64,000 bases of DNA from Sporanaerobacter acetigenes DSM 13106 (GCF_900130025.1 NZ_FQXR01000004.1:263256-327255), one strand, 5' to 3'; counted from the stretch's first letter, positions 54,373 through 63,665 are shown. A program made the numbers and translations. The notes: a model not told the origin generated them from the letters alone.

Positions 54373-55629
54373 TTAATCATCTAATCCCATAAAGTCTGTA
54401 ACAGTTTCATATCTTGGACCATTAGAATCATAAACAGCTTTCATAAAATACATTTTTTCAACACCATTTCTTCTATCAGGTGTATAAGTTATACCTTTAG
54501 CTATACCATCGCTCCAGCCATCAAAAGTTTCCATAGCTTGTATAAATCCTTCCCAAGATAAATTGTTTTCTGCTCTCTTTAAGCCTTCAACAAAAGTTTC
54601 TGCTGCAACCCAACCTGCAACTCCAAAAGCATTTGGTGTTTCATCTGGATAATATTTTAAGAATGTTTCAATATATTGTTTAGCTGATTCATTATTAGCA
54701 TCTGTTATATCTGGTACCCAAGCTGTAACAAGAACTCCATTTGCCGCTTCTTTAGCAAGATCTAACATAGTTACATCTGCATTTATATAGGATGTCATAA
54801 ACTGACTTTCAAGTCCCTGTTTTTTAGCTTCTAGAAGTATCCCTGGAACAGCTTTTTGATATCCAAGTACTATAACAACATCTGGATTTTGTGCTTTAGC
54901 CTTTTGTATATGAGCCGAGAAATCTACATCTTCTAAATTAAAAGCAATTTCTTCTTTTAAAAGATCTTCCTTTCCTTGCTCTTTAAGATATTCCTTAATT
55001 CCTACCATTCCCTCTTTACCTGAATCATCATTTCCATAAATAAGTACTACACTTTTAGCATTTAAATCACTAACTGCATATTTAGCTATTAATGAACCTT
55101 CAAAAGTATAGTTTGGTTGTACTGGAAAGTAATTTCCTTTGGCTTGTGCAAAAACACTTACTCCTGTTCCTTGATATATACAAGGTATGTCTATTTCTTG
55201 AAAATAATCAAGTGTTCCAAGGCATCCTGGTGTACCTAATTGGCCAACTATAGCAAATACTTTGTCTTTTTCTACAAGCTCTTCTGCTTTTTGAAGTGCT
55301 AAATCAGCTTTAAATTCATCATCTTTTGCTACAAGTTCAATTTTTCTTCCATTTATTCCACCTTGCTCATTTATCATATTGAAATAAGCTTCCATGCCAT
55401 GTAGCATTGGAATTCCTACCATAGCAATAGGTCCTGATGTAGGCCCAATAGTTCCAATCTTAATAGTATCATCTGTAACACCTTGAGCCAATTTAACTTC
55501 TTCTACATTTGATTCATCTTTACCTTTATTTTCAGCTGTAGTATCCTTTTCATTGTTTCCACAGCCAGTCAATAAAACTGCTACCATCATTATAGCTAAA
55601 AGTATTGATAAAATTCTTTTCTTTTTCAT
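54373..55629 (-). CDS. livK: ABC transporter substrate-binding lipoprotein, branched-chain amino acid family
   Basis: 418 residues from ATG 55629 (AAGGGGG six bases upstream). Signal peptide ends at lipobox LLTGC. Type I periplasmic-binding fold: IKIGTIGPTSGPIAMVGIPM, YFNMINEQGGINGRKIELV, AFGVAGWVAAETFVEGLKRA. The family binds branched-chain amino acids but also aromatic acids, amides and other compounds, so the substrate is open. Tethered to the outer face of the membrane. The symbol denotes family only. Confidence 0.9.
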   Translation of the reverse strand: MKKKRILSILLAIMMVAVLLTGCGNNEKDTTAENKGKDESNVEEVKLAQGVTDDTIKIGTIGPTSGPIAMVGIPMLHGMEAYFNMINEQGGINGRKIELVAKDDEFKADLALQKAEELVEKDKVFAIVGQLGTPGCLGTLDYFQEIDIPCIYQGTGVSVFAQAKGNYFPVQPNYTFEGSLIAKYAVSDLNAKSVVLIYGNDDSGKEGMVGIKEYLKEQGKEDLLKEEIAFNLEDVDFSAHIQKAKAQNPDVVIVLGYQKAVPGILLEAKKQGLESQFMTSYINADVTMLDLAKEAANGVLVTAWVPDITDANNESAKQYIETFLKYYPDETPNAFGVAGWVAAETFVEGLKRAENNLSWEGFIQAMETFDGWSDGIAKGITYTPDRRNGVEKMYFMKAVYDSNGPRYETVTDFMGLDD

Positions 55630-55657
55630 AAAAATCCCCCTTATATTATATAATTTT

Positions 55658-56365
55658 TTATGCACCTAGATAAGATTTTTTAATATTCTCATTGCTAATA
55701 ACCTCTTCTTTGGTTCCTGAAATAACTATATTTCCAGTTTCTATTACATAAACATAATCAGCAATTTTAGATGCTTGAAAGGCATTTTGCTCTACCAACA
55801 AAATAGTAACTCCCGCCTTATTTATATCTTCTATTATTCCAAATATCTCCTTCACAACTATAGGAGCAAGCCCTAAAGAAGGTTCATCAAGTAAAAAAAT
55901 CTTTGGATTTGCCATAAGTCCTCTAGCAATAGCAAGCATCTGTTGCTCCCCGCCGCTTAAAGTTCCTGCTACCTGATCCTTTCTTTCTTTCAATTTAGGA
56001 AAATAATCATATACTCTCTCATAATCATCATTTATGTTTTTTATATTCTTTCTTCTCCCAAAAGCACCTATTCTTAAATTTTCTTCAACTGAAAACTGCG
56101 GAAATATTCTTCTACCTTCTGGGCATTGTACGACTCCTAAAGAAACAATTTCTTCTGGAGAAAGTTTTTTTATACTTTGACCCATAAATTCTATTTCTCC
56201 TTCAGTTGCAGGAACTATTCCTGATATTGATTTAAGAGTAGTACTTTTTCCAGCACCATTGGCACCAAGAATAGTCACTATACTTCCCTCTTTTACCTCC
56301 AAACTCACCCCCTTTAAAGCTTTCACATAGCCATAATTCACCTTTAGGTCAGATATTTTAAGCAC
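55658..56365 (-). CDS. livF: Liv-type ABC transporter ATP-binding protein
   Basis: 235 residues. Walker A GANGAGKST, signature LSGGEQQML, Walker B IFLLDEPSLGLAPIV, the LivF hallmark. GTG start with GGAGG eight bases upstream. Pairs with LivG as the ATPase heterodimer. Confidence 0.93.
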   Translation of the reverse strand: MLKISDLKVNYGYVKALKGVSLEVKEGSIVTILGANGAGKSTTLKSISGIVPATEGEIEFMGQSIKKLSPEEIVSLGVVQCPEGRRIFPQFSVEENLRIGAFGRRKNIKNINDDYERVYDYFPKLKERKDQVAGTLSGGEQQMLAIARGLMANPKIFLLDEPSLGLAPIVVKEIFGIIEDINKAGVTILLVEQNAFQASKIADYVYVIETGNIVISGTKEEVISNENIKKSYLGA

Positions 56366-56368
56366 TTT

Positions 56369-57139
56369 TTATACCTCCTCACCTAGATAAGCCTTTATTA
56401 CTTCTGAATTAGAGCTTATTTCTTCAGGTGTTCCTTCTGCAATTTTCTTTCCAAAATTAAGCACCATAATTCTATTGCAAATACTCATAACCAAAGACAT
56501 ATCATGTTCTATAAGTAAAATAGTTAAACCAAATTTTTCCTTGACAAATCGAATTTTCTTTGCAAATTCTTTAGTTTCAGTATCATTCATACCAGCAGCA
56601 GGCTCATCCAATATTATAAGTTTGGGACCTGATACCAATGCTCTTCCAAGCTCCACCAATTTTTGAACTCCATAAGGAAGATGTCCAGCATAAAAATATG
56701 CATAATCCTCTATCTCAAGTATTTTTAAAACTTCCATAGCTCTTTCTATGGCTATTTGCTCTTCTTCTTTTACTTTTTTAGTTCTAATTACACCTTGAAA
56801 AATGTTGTAATTTATCTCACTATGCTGACCCACCAATAGATTTTCAAGAACTGTCATGGATTTAAACAATTCCACATTTTGAAAAGTTCTAGCCACTCCT
56901 TTTTCTATGATCTGATGAGGTTTAAACTTACTTAAATCATTTCCTAAAAAGCAAATACTCCCTTCATCTAATTTATAAAATTGAGTTATAAGATTAAATA
57001 TTGTAGTTTTACCTGCTCCATTTGGACCAATAAGACCCATTATTTCTCCTTTTTGAATTTCAAAAGAAACACTATCTACTGCCTTAAGTCCTCCAAAAGA
57101 AATCGAAATATTATCTGCCTTCAAAATAGTTTCATTCAT
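56369..57139 (-). CDS. livG: Liv-type ABC transporter ATP-binding protein
   Basis: 256 residues from ATG 57139, which overlaps the livM stop by 8 bases. Walker A GPNGAGKTT, LivG-type signature LPYGVQKLVELGRAL, and Walker B IILDEPAAGMNDTETK, all typical of LivG. Confidence 0.93.
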   Translation of the reverse strand: MNETILKADNISISFGGLKAVDSVSFEIQKGEIMGLIGPNGAGKTTIFNLITQFYKLDEGSICFLGNDLSKFKPHQIIEKGVARTFQNVELFKSMTVLENLLVGQHSEINYNIFQGVIRTKKVKEEEQIAIERAMEVLKILEIEDYAYFYAGHLPYGVQKLVELGRALVSGPKLIILDEPAAGMNDTETKEFAKKIRFVKEKFGLTILLIEHDMSLVMSICNRIMVLNFGKKIAEGTPEEISSNSEVIKAYLGEEV

Positions 57140-58121
57140 TATTGGTCGCCACCTCTCCTTTTTTGTCATTTGAGGAGCCTTTTATCTTTTTAACTATATT
57201 GTGATATACCTGTACCAAACCAAAAGGAAAATACATTACAGATAATATCAAAAGAACTCCCGTCAATATAAAGGAAGCATTTTGCACTGGTATATTTTTT
57301 AATAGCTGAGGAATTATAGTTATAAAAAGTGCTCCAACAATGGAACCTTCAATAGATGCAATTCCACCTATAACTATCATGGCCAATATATTTAAAGACA
57401 TAGCCGTATCAAAAGAATTTGGATAAACTTGTTTCATTAAATATGCATAAAGACTTCCTGCTACCCCTGCAAATATTGCACTCAAAACAAAAGCCGTAGT
57501 TTTGTACTTGGCAATATCTACACCTATACTACTAGCTGCTATAGAACTATCTCTCATAGCTATTAAAGCCCTACCAGTTTTACTCCTTAAAATATTTTTG
57601 GAAATAATTATAGCAAGCAGTATAAATATAAATATCAAATAGTACATACTTACTCTATTGTCAAATGTAAATCCAAATATATGAGCTGGTGGAATATTCC
57701 TGATTCCTGAAAATCCTCCAGTGAAAGATTCCCATTCCATAAATATATGTTGAAAAGCTACACCAAATCCTAAAGTAGCTATTGCAAGATAGTTTCCCTC
57801 AAGCCTCAATGCAGGAAGACCCAATACGAGTCCTAAGAGTCCATTAACTACACCTGCCAAAAGAACTCCAACTATAAGTGGAGGATTATAATTTATAGCT
57901 ATATTGGCAGTAATGTATGCTCCAATACCTACAAATGCTGCATGTCCTAAAGATATCTGTCCCCCAAATCCCAATAAAAGATTATAACCAATGGCCACTA
58001 TCACCCATATCCCGGCTAAATCCAAAAGGGTCATAGTACTTCTTGGCAAATCAAATATTAGAGGAAATGCAATGACTACTATCAAAACGATTAATTTTTT
58101 TATATCTATTTTTCCCTTCAT
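57132..58121 (-). CDS. livM: Liv-type ABC transporter permease
   Basis: 329 residues with nine or ten helices. Conserved GYNLLLGFGGQISLGHAAFVG, LPALRLEGNYLAIATLGFG and the cytoplasmic coupling loop RDSSIAASSIGVDIAKYK. Two bases downstream of livH. Confidence 0.93.
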   Translation of the reverse strand: MKGKIDIKKLIVLIVVIAFPLIFDLPRSTMTLLDLAGIWVIVAIGYNLLLGFGGQISLGHAAFVGIGAYITANIAINYNPPLIVGVLLAGVVNGLLGLVLGLPALRLEGNYLAIATLGFGVAFQHIFMEWESFTGGFSGIRNIPPAHIFGFTFDNRVSMYYLIFIFILLAIIISKNILRSKTGRALIAMRDSSIAASSIGVDIAKYKTTAFVLSAIFAGVAGSLYAYLMKQVYPNSFDTAMSLNILAMIVIGGIASIEGSIVGALFITIIPQLLKNIPVQNASFILTGVLLILSVMYFPFGLVQVYHNIVKKIKGSSNDKKGEVATNNE

Positions 58122-58123
58122 AG

Positions 58124-58990
58124 CTACACCTTCTTCCTATATTCCTTACCAAATATGCCATTTGGCTTAACTACAAGCATAATAACTATAAGTGCAAATA
58201 CAAAAACCGTTTTCCATTCAAGGGAAGCATATCTACCAAATAGGTTTTCAACTACTCCTAATATAAAGCCCCCCGCCACAGGTCCAAGAAAAGTATTGAA
58301 CCCTCCTAATACTGCTGAAGAAAAAGACTTTAGATGAACATCGGCCATCATATTTATATCTAAAAAAGTAGTTGGTGCAATAAGCATTCCAGCTATAGCT
58401 GACAATATACTACTCATCATCCAAGTTGACATAGTTACTTTATCTATAGATATCCCCATAAGTTTTGCAGCCTCTGGATCCTGTGCCACAGCCCTTATAG
58501 CCAATCCTTTCATAGCATATTTGAAATAATAAAATAATACAAACATTATCCCAATAGTTATTAAAATAATTAAAAGGCTGTTTGGATCTATAGAAATACT
58601 ACCTATTACAATATTGTTTTTATTGAGCATTTTAGGAAAATTTTTCGTCTCAAATCCAAACAAATTCCCAGCAAGCCCATTTAAAATCATTATAAGTCCC
58701 AATGTTGCTATCATAGAGCTGATTAAAGGGCTGCCAAACAATGGTCTAATGACTATCCTTTGAACTAGATAACCCATAATAGCTGCAAATATTATTGTTA
58801 AGACAAAGGCCAATAAATAAGGCATCCCAAGCTTTGTCATTAAAGTGTAAGCAATAAAAGTATTGAACATAGCCATTTCGCCTTGAGCAAAATTAACTAT
58901 ATCTGAAGTTTTAAATATTAGAACAAGTCCTAGCGCTGCTAGTGCATACAGACTTCCAGTAATAAGACCACTAACTATTACTTGACTCAT
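58124..58990 (-). CDS. livH: Liv-type ABC transporter permease
   Basis: 288 residues. Conserved GLITGSLYALAALGLVLIFK, VNFAQGEMAMF and RAVAQDPEAAKLMGISIDKV. First gene of the P3 operon: livH-livM-livG-livF-livK-hydrolase, in tight spacing. GGAGG seven bases before ATG. Confidence 0.94.
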   Translation of the reverse strand: MSQVIVSGLITGSLYALAALGLVLIFKTSDIVNFAQGEMAMFNTFIAYTLMTKLGMPYLLAFVLTIIFAAIMGYLVQRIVIRPLFGSPLISSMIATLGLIMILNGLAGNLFGFETKNFPKMLNKNNIVIGSISIDPNSLLIILITIGIMFVLFYYFKYAMKGLAIRAVAQDPEAAKLMGISIDKVTMSTWMMSSILSAIAGMLIAPTTFLDINMMADVHLKSFSSAVLGGFNTFLGPVAGGFILGVVENLFGRYASLEWKTVFVFALIVIMLVVKPNGIFGKEYRKKV

Positions 58991-59098
58991 TAAAGCACCT
59001 CCATTGTATTTTTTTAATACATTGTGAATATTTGTTACGTTTTTTTAATTTGTTTTAATGTAATATGCTATCTGATAAAAGTATTTACTCAATTAAAA

Positions 59099-59114
59099 TG
59101 CAATTTATATGCCA
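59099..59114 (-). promoter_or_regulatory. sigma-54 promoter P3 (liv/hydrolase operon)
   Basis: Minus strand TGGCATATAAATTGCA, correct -24/-12 spacing, 108 bp upstream of livH. The preceding U-tract of a terminator abuts the -24 element. 58991-59098 otherwise holds only the AT-rich leader. Confidence 0.9.
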
Positions 59115-59118
59115 AAAA

Positions 59119-59141
59119 AATAAGAACCGTTAGTTCTTATT
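59119..59141 (-). terminator. terminator of the YkvI-like gene
   Basis: AATAAGAAC / GTTCTTATT with a 5-base loop, followed by seven T on the minus strand that run directly into P3. Confidence 0.85.
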
Positions 59142-60158
59142 TACAATAGATATCAATATGAAAATTAATATTACCCCGCCCAGGTACCCAAAAATGGGAT
59201 ACATAGTAGCTACAAGCTCTGAAAAACCTAAGTTGGCTAAAGGTATACTTATGAGACAAAATAAAAATGAAATAAATTTTTTATCTTTTTCCCTTGTAAT
59301 ATTTTCTATGAAACTGTATCCATTGGCAATAGCAGTAGTGAACATAGCAAGCCATAATACAAGACTAAATATATTTACATATTTGCTACTTTCATATTCA
59401 CAAATTTTAAGCATCGGTATAGCAAAATCATATATTTGTGTATAGAGAATTAACAAGGGTATCAAAATGTGACAACCCAATATTCCTAAAATAATTCCTC
59501 CTAGAATTCCTGATTTTATAGCTACATTTTTGTTTGGAATTATAGGCAAAAGTGATGACAATACTACTATCAAAAGTAAGCTATTGAAAGATACATATAA
59601 AAAGGAAGATGTAATAAAATTGCCTTTATTTGTTACATCTAATCCTTCCACATTGCTAAATATAAACCCTTCTCTAAATACAACACTAGAACTTAAAAAA
59701 ACGATTCCTAAAATTAATACAGGTACCAGTATGGAATTGATAAGAGAAAAACCTTTTATACCTGATAAAAAAATTATAAAGCACAAAATAGCCATTGTGC
59801 TTATACCTATATTTTTAGATAATCCAAATTGTTCTTCGAATATAGCCCCACTTCCTGCTAGCATTATACAAAATCCAATGAACAATGAAAATAATATTAT
59901 AGTTTCTACAACAAAACCAAATTTGTACCCAAATACAAAATTTATCATTTCACCAGAACTATTTATATTGTGCTCATATACCCTTGAAAGAATAAATGCT
60001 CCTATAAAAGAAAATAAAAACCCGCTTATTATCATTCCCAAAATACCCTTAACTCCATATACTGCAAAAAAATCTATTATTTCTCTCCCTGATGCAAATC
60101 CTGCCCCTATGACTGTTCCTATATAGATAGAAGCAATTTTAAAAGTATCTTTGTTCAT
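59130..60158 (-). CDS. YkvI family membrane transporter-like protein
   Basis: 342 residues from ATG 60158 (AGGAGGG upstream). Ten helices. Starts KIASIYIGTVIGAGFASGRE, the YkvI signature with an unwound Gly-rich first helix like the LeuT/APC fold. Probably a secondary transporter; substrate unknown. It lies immediately upstream of the sigma-54 liv operon but has its own terminator. Confidence 0.8.
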   Translation of the reverse strand: MNKDTFKIASIYIGTVIGAGFASGREIIDFFAVYGVKGILGMIISGFLFSFIGAFILSRVYEHNINSSGEMINFVFGYKFGFVVETIILFSLFIGFCIMLAGSGAIFEEQFGLSKNIGISTMAILCFIIFLSGIKGFSLINSILVPVLILGIVFLSSSVVFREGFIFSNVEGLDVTNKGNFITSSFLYVSFNSLLLIVVLSSLLPIIPNKNVAIKSGILGGIILGILGCHILIPLLILYTQIYDFAIPMLKICEYESSKYVNIFSLVLWLAMFTTAIANGYSFIENITREKDKKFISFLFCLISIPLANLGFSELVATMYPIFGYLGGVILIFILISIVNKN

Positions 60159-60220
60159 CCTATCCCTCCTCATGCTAATTCATCATATTAAAAAATAACA
60201 TGTCCTATGCAAAATACATT

Positions 60221-60247
60221 TGCATTATTTAAATAGTAGTATATAAT
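60221..60247 (+). promoter_or_regulatory. candidate promoter of the ArsR-type regulator/ABC exporter unit
   Basis: TTGCAT at 60221 and TATAAT at 60242, 15-bp spacer (short). It lies just upstream of the operator cluster. Confidence 0.5.
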
Positions 60248-60251
60248 GATA

Positions 60252-60282
60252 TTAGATGTTTATCTAAAGTTTATTTAGATAA
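60252..60282. promoter_or_regulatory. overlapping palindromic operators O1
   Basis: TTAGAT-GTTT-ATCTAA (60252-60267) shares an arm with TTATCTAAA-GTTTA-TTTAGATAA (60260-60282). Three copies of the half-site ATCTAA lie next to the -10, typical of an ArsR-family autoregulatory site. Confidence 0.6.
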
Positions 60283-60314
60283 CATTAAGATAACAAGTTT
60301 GTTTTTTTACATTA

Positions 60315-60336
60315 ATATTAGATGAATATCTAATAT
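60315..60336. promoter_or_regulatory. palindromic operator O2
   Basis: ATATTAGAT-GAAT-ATCTAATAT, a perfect inverted repeat with a 4-base centre. Same half-site as O1, 32 bp upstream of the start codon. Confidence 0.6.
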
Positions 60337-60367
60337 GCATTTTCATATTTATGAAAGGAGTGGTTTT

Positions 60368-61432
60368 GTGGAAATTTATTTAAACAAAGAAGCAGGAAAA
60401 GTCTATGATTTATTTTCAAGTTTGTTTATTACTCTTAATTATGATTATTACCTAAAAGAACTAGAGAAATATTATATGGTAGAAGACAAAAAATTTAAAA
60501 ACAAAATAAAAGATGTAAGGCAAGCAATAGAACCCGATATTGAAAAGTATAAATGTTTTTTTAAACCAAATCCTTCACTGTTTAGCCCCTTTGTGCCCTT
60601 ACATAAAATGTGGCAATACAAAACCATCGATAGCTATATAGAATATATGAAAACCCTAGAAGAAAAAGAAATAAAAAAAGAATTGATTTTTCAAATGGAA
60701 TATTTTGGAGAGCCTTGGAAAGAAGTAAAAGACCCTAAAAAAATAGATCAATTAATAGAAGATGAAAATAAATTTATAAATTTTTTAAATAAGCAGGATT
60801 TTTCCAATGAAGACAAATGGAATGTACTATACTATATAAAAAATATTAATAAATATAAAGGAGACTTTATAAATTTAATTGAAAATTATAAAGCTAATTT
60901 TGAACTTATTTTTCAAAAGTACCAAAAAGAAATAGATGAATTTTCCTATTATCTTGAAAAAGAAATAGATGAAAAGGGAATTGACATGGAAATTCCTATA
61001 TATAAATATGTAGATACAGATACAATAAAAACTATATATATTCTTCCATCTCTTTTTAATGAATATAGTATATCTCAAACTGTTATGCAAAATAAAAAAG
61101 AAAGTTACATTATATTGGGAAAAAGTATTGATAAAGTTCTTTTCAATAAATATAGAGATGATGCCTTAGATAGAAATATTCTTGTTCTTAAAAACTTAGG
61201 AGATCAAAGTAAATATCAATTCTTAAAGTTACTTTCTGAAGGAGAAAAATATGGTCAAGAAATAGCTGATAATCTAGGTATTACTTCTGCTACTATAAAC
61301 TATCATTCAAATAATCTTATTTGTGCCAATCTCATAGATGTGGATAGGCGAGAAAATAAAACCTATTTTTCTCTAAACAAAGATACTTTGAGAGAAATGA
61401 TCAGGTTTATTGAAAAAGATTTTGATTTATAA
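60368..61432 (+). CDS. ArsR-family winged-helix regulator with long N-terminal domain
   Basis: 354 residues from GTG 60368 (AAAGGAGTGG upstream). The C-terminal 80 residues hold an ArsR-type wHTH (LLSEGEKYGQEIADNLGITS, ATINYHSNNLICANLIDV). The N-terminal 270 residues are a helical domain not recognised by me, resembling other long ArsR-like proteins seen in clostridia. No metal-binding Cys motif, so not a metal sensor of the classical kind. 22 bp before the ABC exporter; likely its regulator through the operators just upstream. Confidence 0.78.
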   Translation: MEIYLNKEAGKVYDLFSSLFITLNYDYYLKELEKYYMVEDKKFKNKIKDVRQAIEPDIEKYKCFFKPNPSLFSPFVPLHKMWQYKTIDSYIEYMKTLEEKEIKKELIFQMEYFGEPWKEVKDPKKIDQLIEDENKFINFLNKQDFSNEDKWNVLYYIKNINKYKGDFINLIENYKANFELIFQKYQKEIDEFSYYLEKEIDEKGIDMEIPIYKYVDTDTIKTIYILPSLFNEYSISQTVMQNKKESYIILGKSIDKVLFNKYRDDALDRNILVLKNLGDQSKYQFLKLLSEGEKYGQEIADNLGITSATINYHSNNLICANLIDVDRRENKTYFSLNKDTLREMIRFIEKDFDL

Positions 61433-61454
61433 TTTTTTTGAGGGGGAAATCAGG

Positions 61455-63146
61455 ATGAAAAAATATCTTTTCAAATCAAAAAGTCTTTTGTTTCTAAACT
61501 TATTGTTTGCAATACTTCTTTCTATAATAGAAATAAGTTTTGCTTTTGTTCTTGGAAATATTGTAGATGTCAGTGTCACTAGAAATGGATTGGGATTTAA
61601 AAAAGTTTTATATATTGGGATAGTTCTCATGGCTTCTGAAGCTATAATTTCATATTTAGTTAGAATTTTTAGAGGATTGTTCATTAAAAATTCTATGGCT
61701 TCACTGAAAAGAGATATATTTGATAATATACTTTTTAAAGATATAGCTTCTTTTAATGCTCAAAACAGTGCCGACTATATTTCAATTATAAATAACGATA
61801 CAAATCTAATTGAACAAGATTATTTTATAAATATTTTAAATAGTTTTCAATATATATCTCTATTTGTTCTAGGAACTTATTCAATTTTTAAACTAAATAT
61901 ATATATAGCTATTGCAGCATTTGCAATAGGTTTTATACCTATTTTTATACCAATGTTATTTCAAAAAGAAACTGGAAGAAGAAAAAAGGAATACTCTAAT
62001 AGCTTGAGCAATTTTACTACAAAAATTAAAGACATATTTTCAGGTTTTGAAGTGATCAAAAGCTTTAATATAGAGGAAAAAATAAGAGAAGATTTCAACA
62101 GCTCAAATAATGCTGTAGAAAACAAAAAATATAGTTCTTCTAAAATGGAGGCTACTGTCAATTCTCTATCAGAATTTTTTGGTTCCTTGGTATTCTTCGT
62201 TCCATTGGGCCTTGGTACTTATCTTGTACTTAAGGGAAATTTCACTGTAGGTGGAATGCTCACATCAGTACAACTTATGAACTATATAGTGAATCCTATA
62301 CTCAACTATTCCGCTATAGTCAACAAAATTAAGGGCATCAAGCCCATAAATGAAAAAATAGAAAAGATAGTTGAAAAAAATAAAGTCTCTGATAAAGGAT
62401 TAGAAAAAAATTCTTTAAAGAACTCGATTCAATTTAAAAATTTATCATTTTCATACAATGAAGATAGACAAATACTTCAAAATATAAATTTGAATATAAA
62501 TAAGGGTGAAAAAGTAGCTATTGTAGGCAGAAGTGGCAGTGGTAAATCTACTTTATTAAAACTTGTCCTAAGATATTATGAAAACTACAATGGAGAAATA
62601 CTCATAGATAATATAGAAAATAGGAATTTAAAAATTTCATCCACTTATGAACTTATATCTATAATACAGCAGAATGTATTTATGTTTGATGATAGCATAG
62701 AAGCCAATATTGCCTTATATGGAGACTATACAGATGATGAAATAAATAAAGCAATAATTAATTCTGGACTTTTAAATTTAATTGAAACTTTGCCTCATGG
62801 AAGTAAGTCTAGTGTAGGAGAAAATGGCTCTAATCTTTCAGGTGGAGAAAAGCAGAGAATATCCATAGCTAGAGCTTTAATCAAAAACACTCCTGTACTT
62901 CTATTGGATGAAGCTACAGCAAGTCTTGACTCAGAAACTTCTTATGAAATAGAATCTTCAATATTGGATATAGAAGATTTAACTAGTATAGTTGTAACTC
63001 ATAAATTAAATCAAGAACTATTAAAAAGATACGACAAAATAGTTGTCATGGAAAATGGTAATATCATTGAAGAAGGTAATTTCTATGAATTGATAGACAA
63101 AAAAGGATTCTTCTACAATTTATATAATGTGGAAAAGACTGTATAA
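61455..63146 (+). CDS. ABC transporter, ATP-binding/permease (exporter half-transporter)
   Basis: 563 residues from ATG 61455 (AGGGGG upstream). Six helices in the first 300 residues (SLLFLNLLFAILLSIIEISF and onward), then the ATPase: Walker A GRSGSGKST, signature NLSGGEKQRISIAR, Walker B PVLLLDEATASLDSET, and H-loop VVTHKLN. Type IV exporter, probably a homodimer. Substrate (drug, peptide or lipid) unknown. Regulated by the upstream ArsR-type protein by inference. Confidence 0.9.
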   Translation: MKKYLFKSKSLLFLNLLFAILLSIIEISFAFVLGNIVDVSVTRNGLGFKKVLYIGIVLMASEAIISYLVRIFRGLFIKNSMASLKRDIFDNILFKDIASFNAQNSADYISIINNDTNLIEQDYFINILNSFQYISLFVLGTYSIFKLNIYIAIAAFAIGFIPIFIPMLFQKETGRRKKEYSNSLSNFTTKIKDIFSGFEVIKSFNIEEKIREDFNSSNNAVENKKYSSSKMEATVNSLSEFFGSLVFFVPLGLGTYLVLKGNFTVGGMLTSVQLMNYIVNPILNYSAIVNKIKGIKPINEKIEKIVEKNKVSDKGLEKNSLKNSIQFKNLSFSYNEDRQILQNINLNINKGEKVAIVGRSGSGKSTLLKLVLRYYENYNGEILIDNIENRNLKISSTYELISIIQQNVFMFDDSIEANIALYGDYTDDEINKAIINSGLLNLIETLPHGSKSSVGENGSNLSGGEKQRISIARALIKNTPVLLLDEATASLDSETSYEIESSILDIEDLTSIVVTHKLNQELLKRYDKIVVMENGNIIEEGNFYELIDKKGFFYNLYNVEKTV

Positions 63147-63235
63147 AATCACAAAACGACATATTAGATATTGTTTCTCATGTAGAAAAGCTTGATCACC
63201 AATTTTCAAATTTCGAACTAAACTACAATGATTAC

Positions 63236-63646
63236 ATGAATCAAATTCAAAAATATTTTGTAGATACTTATAATAAAGATTCTCATTACAATCGAAAATA
63301 CGTAGAAAATCCTACGGATTTGAAACAATTTACAGATGAACAACTAAAAGAAGCTAGAAAAGATTTAAAAAATCAAGCTAACATTTTAGTTCAAATATCT
63401 AAACCTTACAAAATAGACAATAAAAAATACTATGTATTTACTAAATCTAGTATTGATTTTAAAGATAGTGAAACTGAAGGATTGATTATAACTAGAAAAT
63501 ATATGTTTACTAAAGAAAACAATAGATGGAAGATTGCACAATTAGAACAAGAACTATCTAATGAAAAAATACCTGAAGATAAATTAAAATATACTACAAA
63601 AAATAATAAAAAAGTTGAATATGTAAAATCTTTTGATATCAAATAA
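63236..63646 (+). CDS. hypothetical protein, probably 5'-truncated
   Basis: 136 residues from the first ATG, but this ATG has no ribosome-binding site, and the frame is open and coding-like back to the stop at 63125-63127, overlapping the end of the ABC gene. The upstream part (SQNDILDIVSHVEKLDHQ) has no start codon. Contains RKYVENPTDLKQFTDEQLKE and a beta-rich C-terminal half (YYVFTKSSIDFKD, ITRKYMFTKENNRWKI), as in small extracytoplasmic lipoproteins. A deleted N-terminus with signal peptide is likely. Probably a gene remnant. Confidence 0.5.
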   Translation: MNQIQKYFVDTYNKDSHYNRKYVENPTDLKQFTDEQLKEARKDLKNQANILVQISKPYKIDNKKYYVFTKSSIDFKDSETEGLIITRKYMFTKENNRWKIAQLEQELSNEKIPEDKLKYTTKNNKKVEYVKSFDIK

Positions 63647-63665
63647 AAAACATGAAATTTGAAAA

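Noticed and set aside
54373..58990. Assigning leucine/isoleucine/valine as the transporter substrate
   Set aside because: The family covers many substrates and the regulon lacks branched-chain amino acid catabolic genes, so the substrate is left open.
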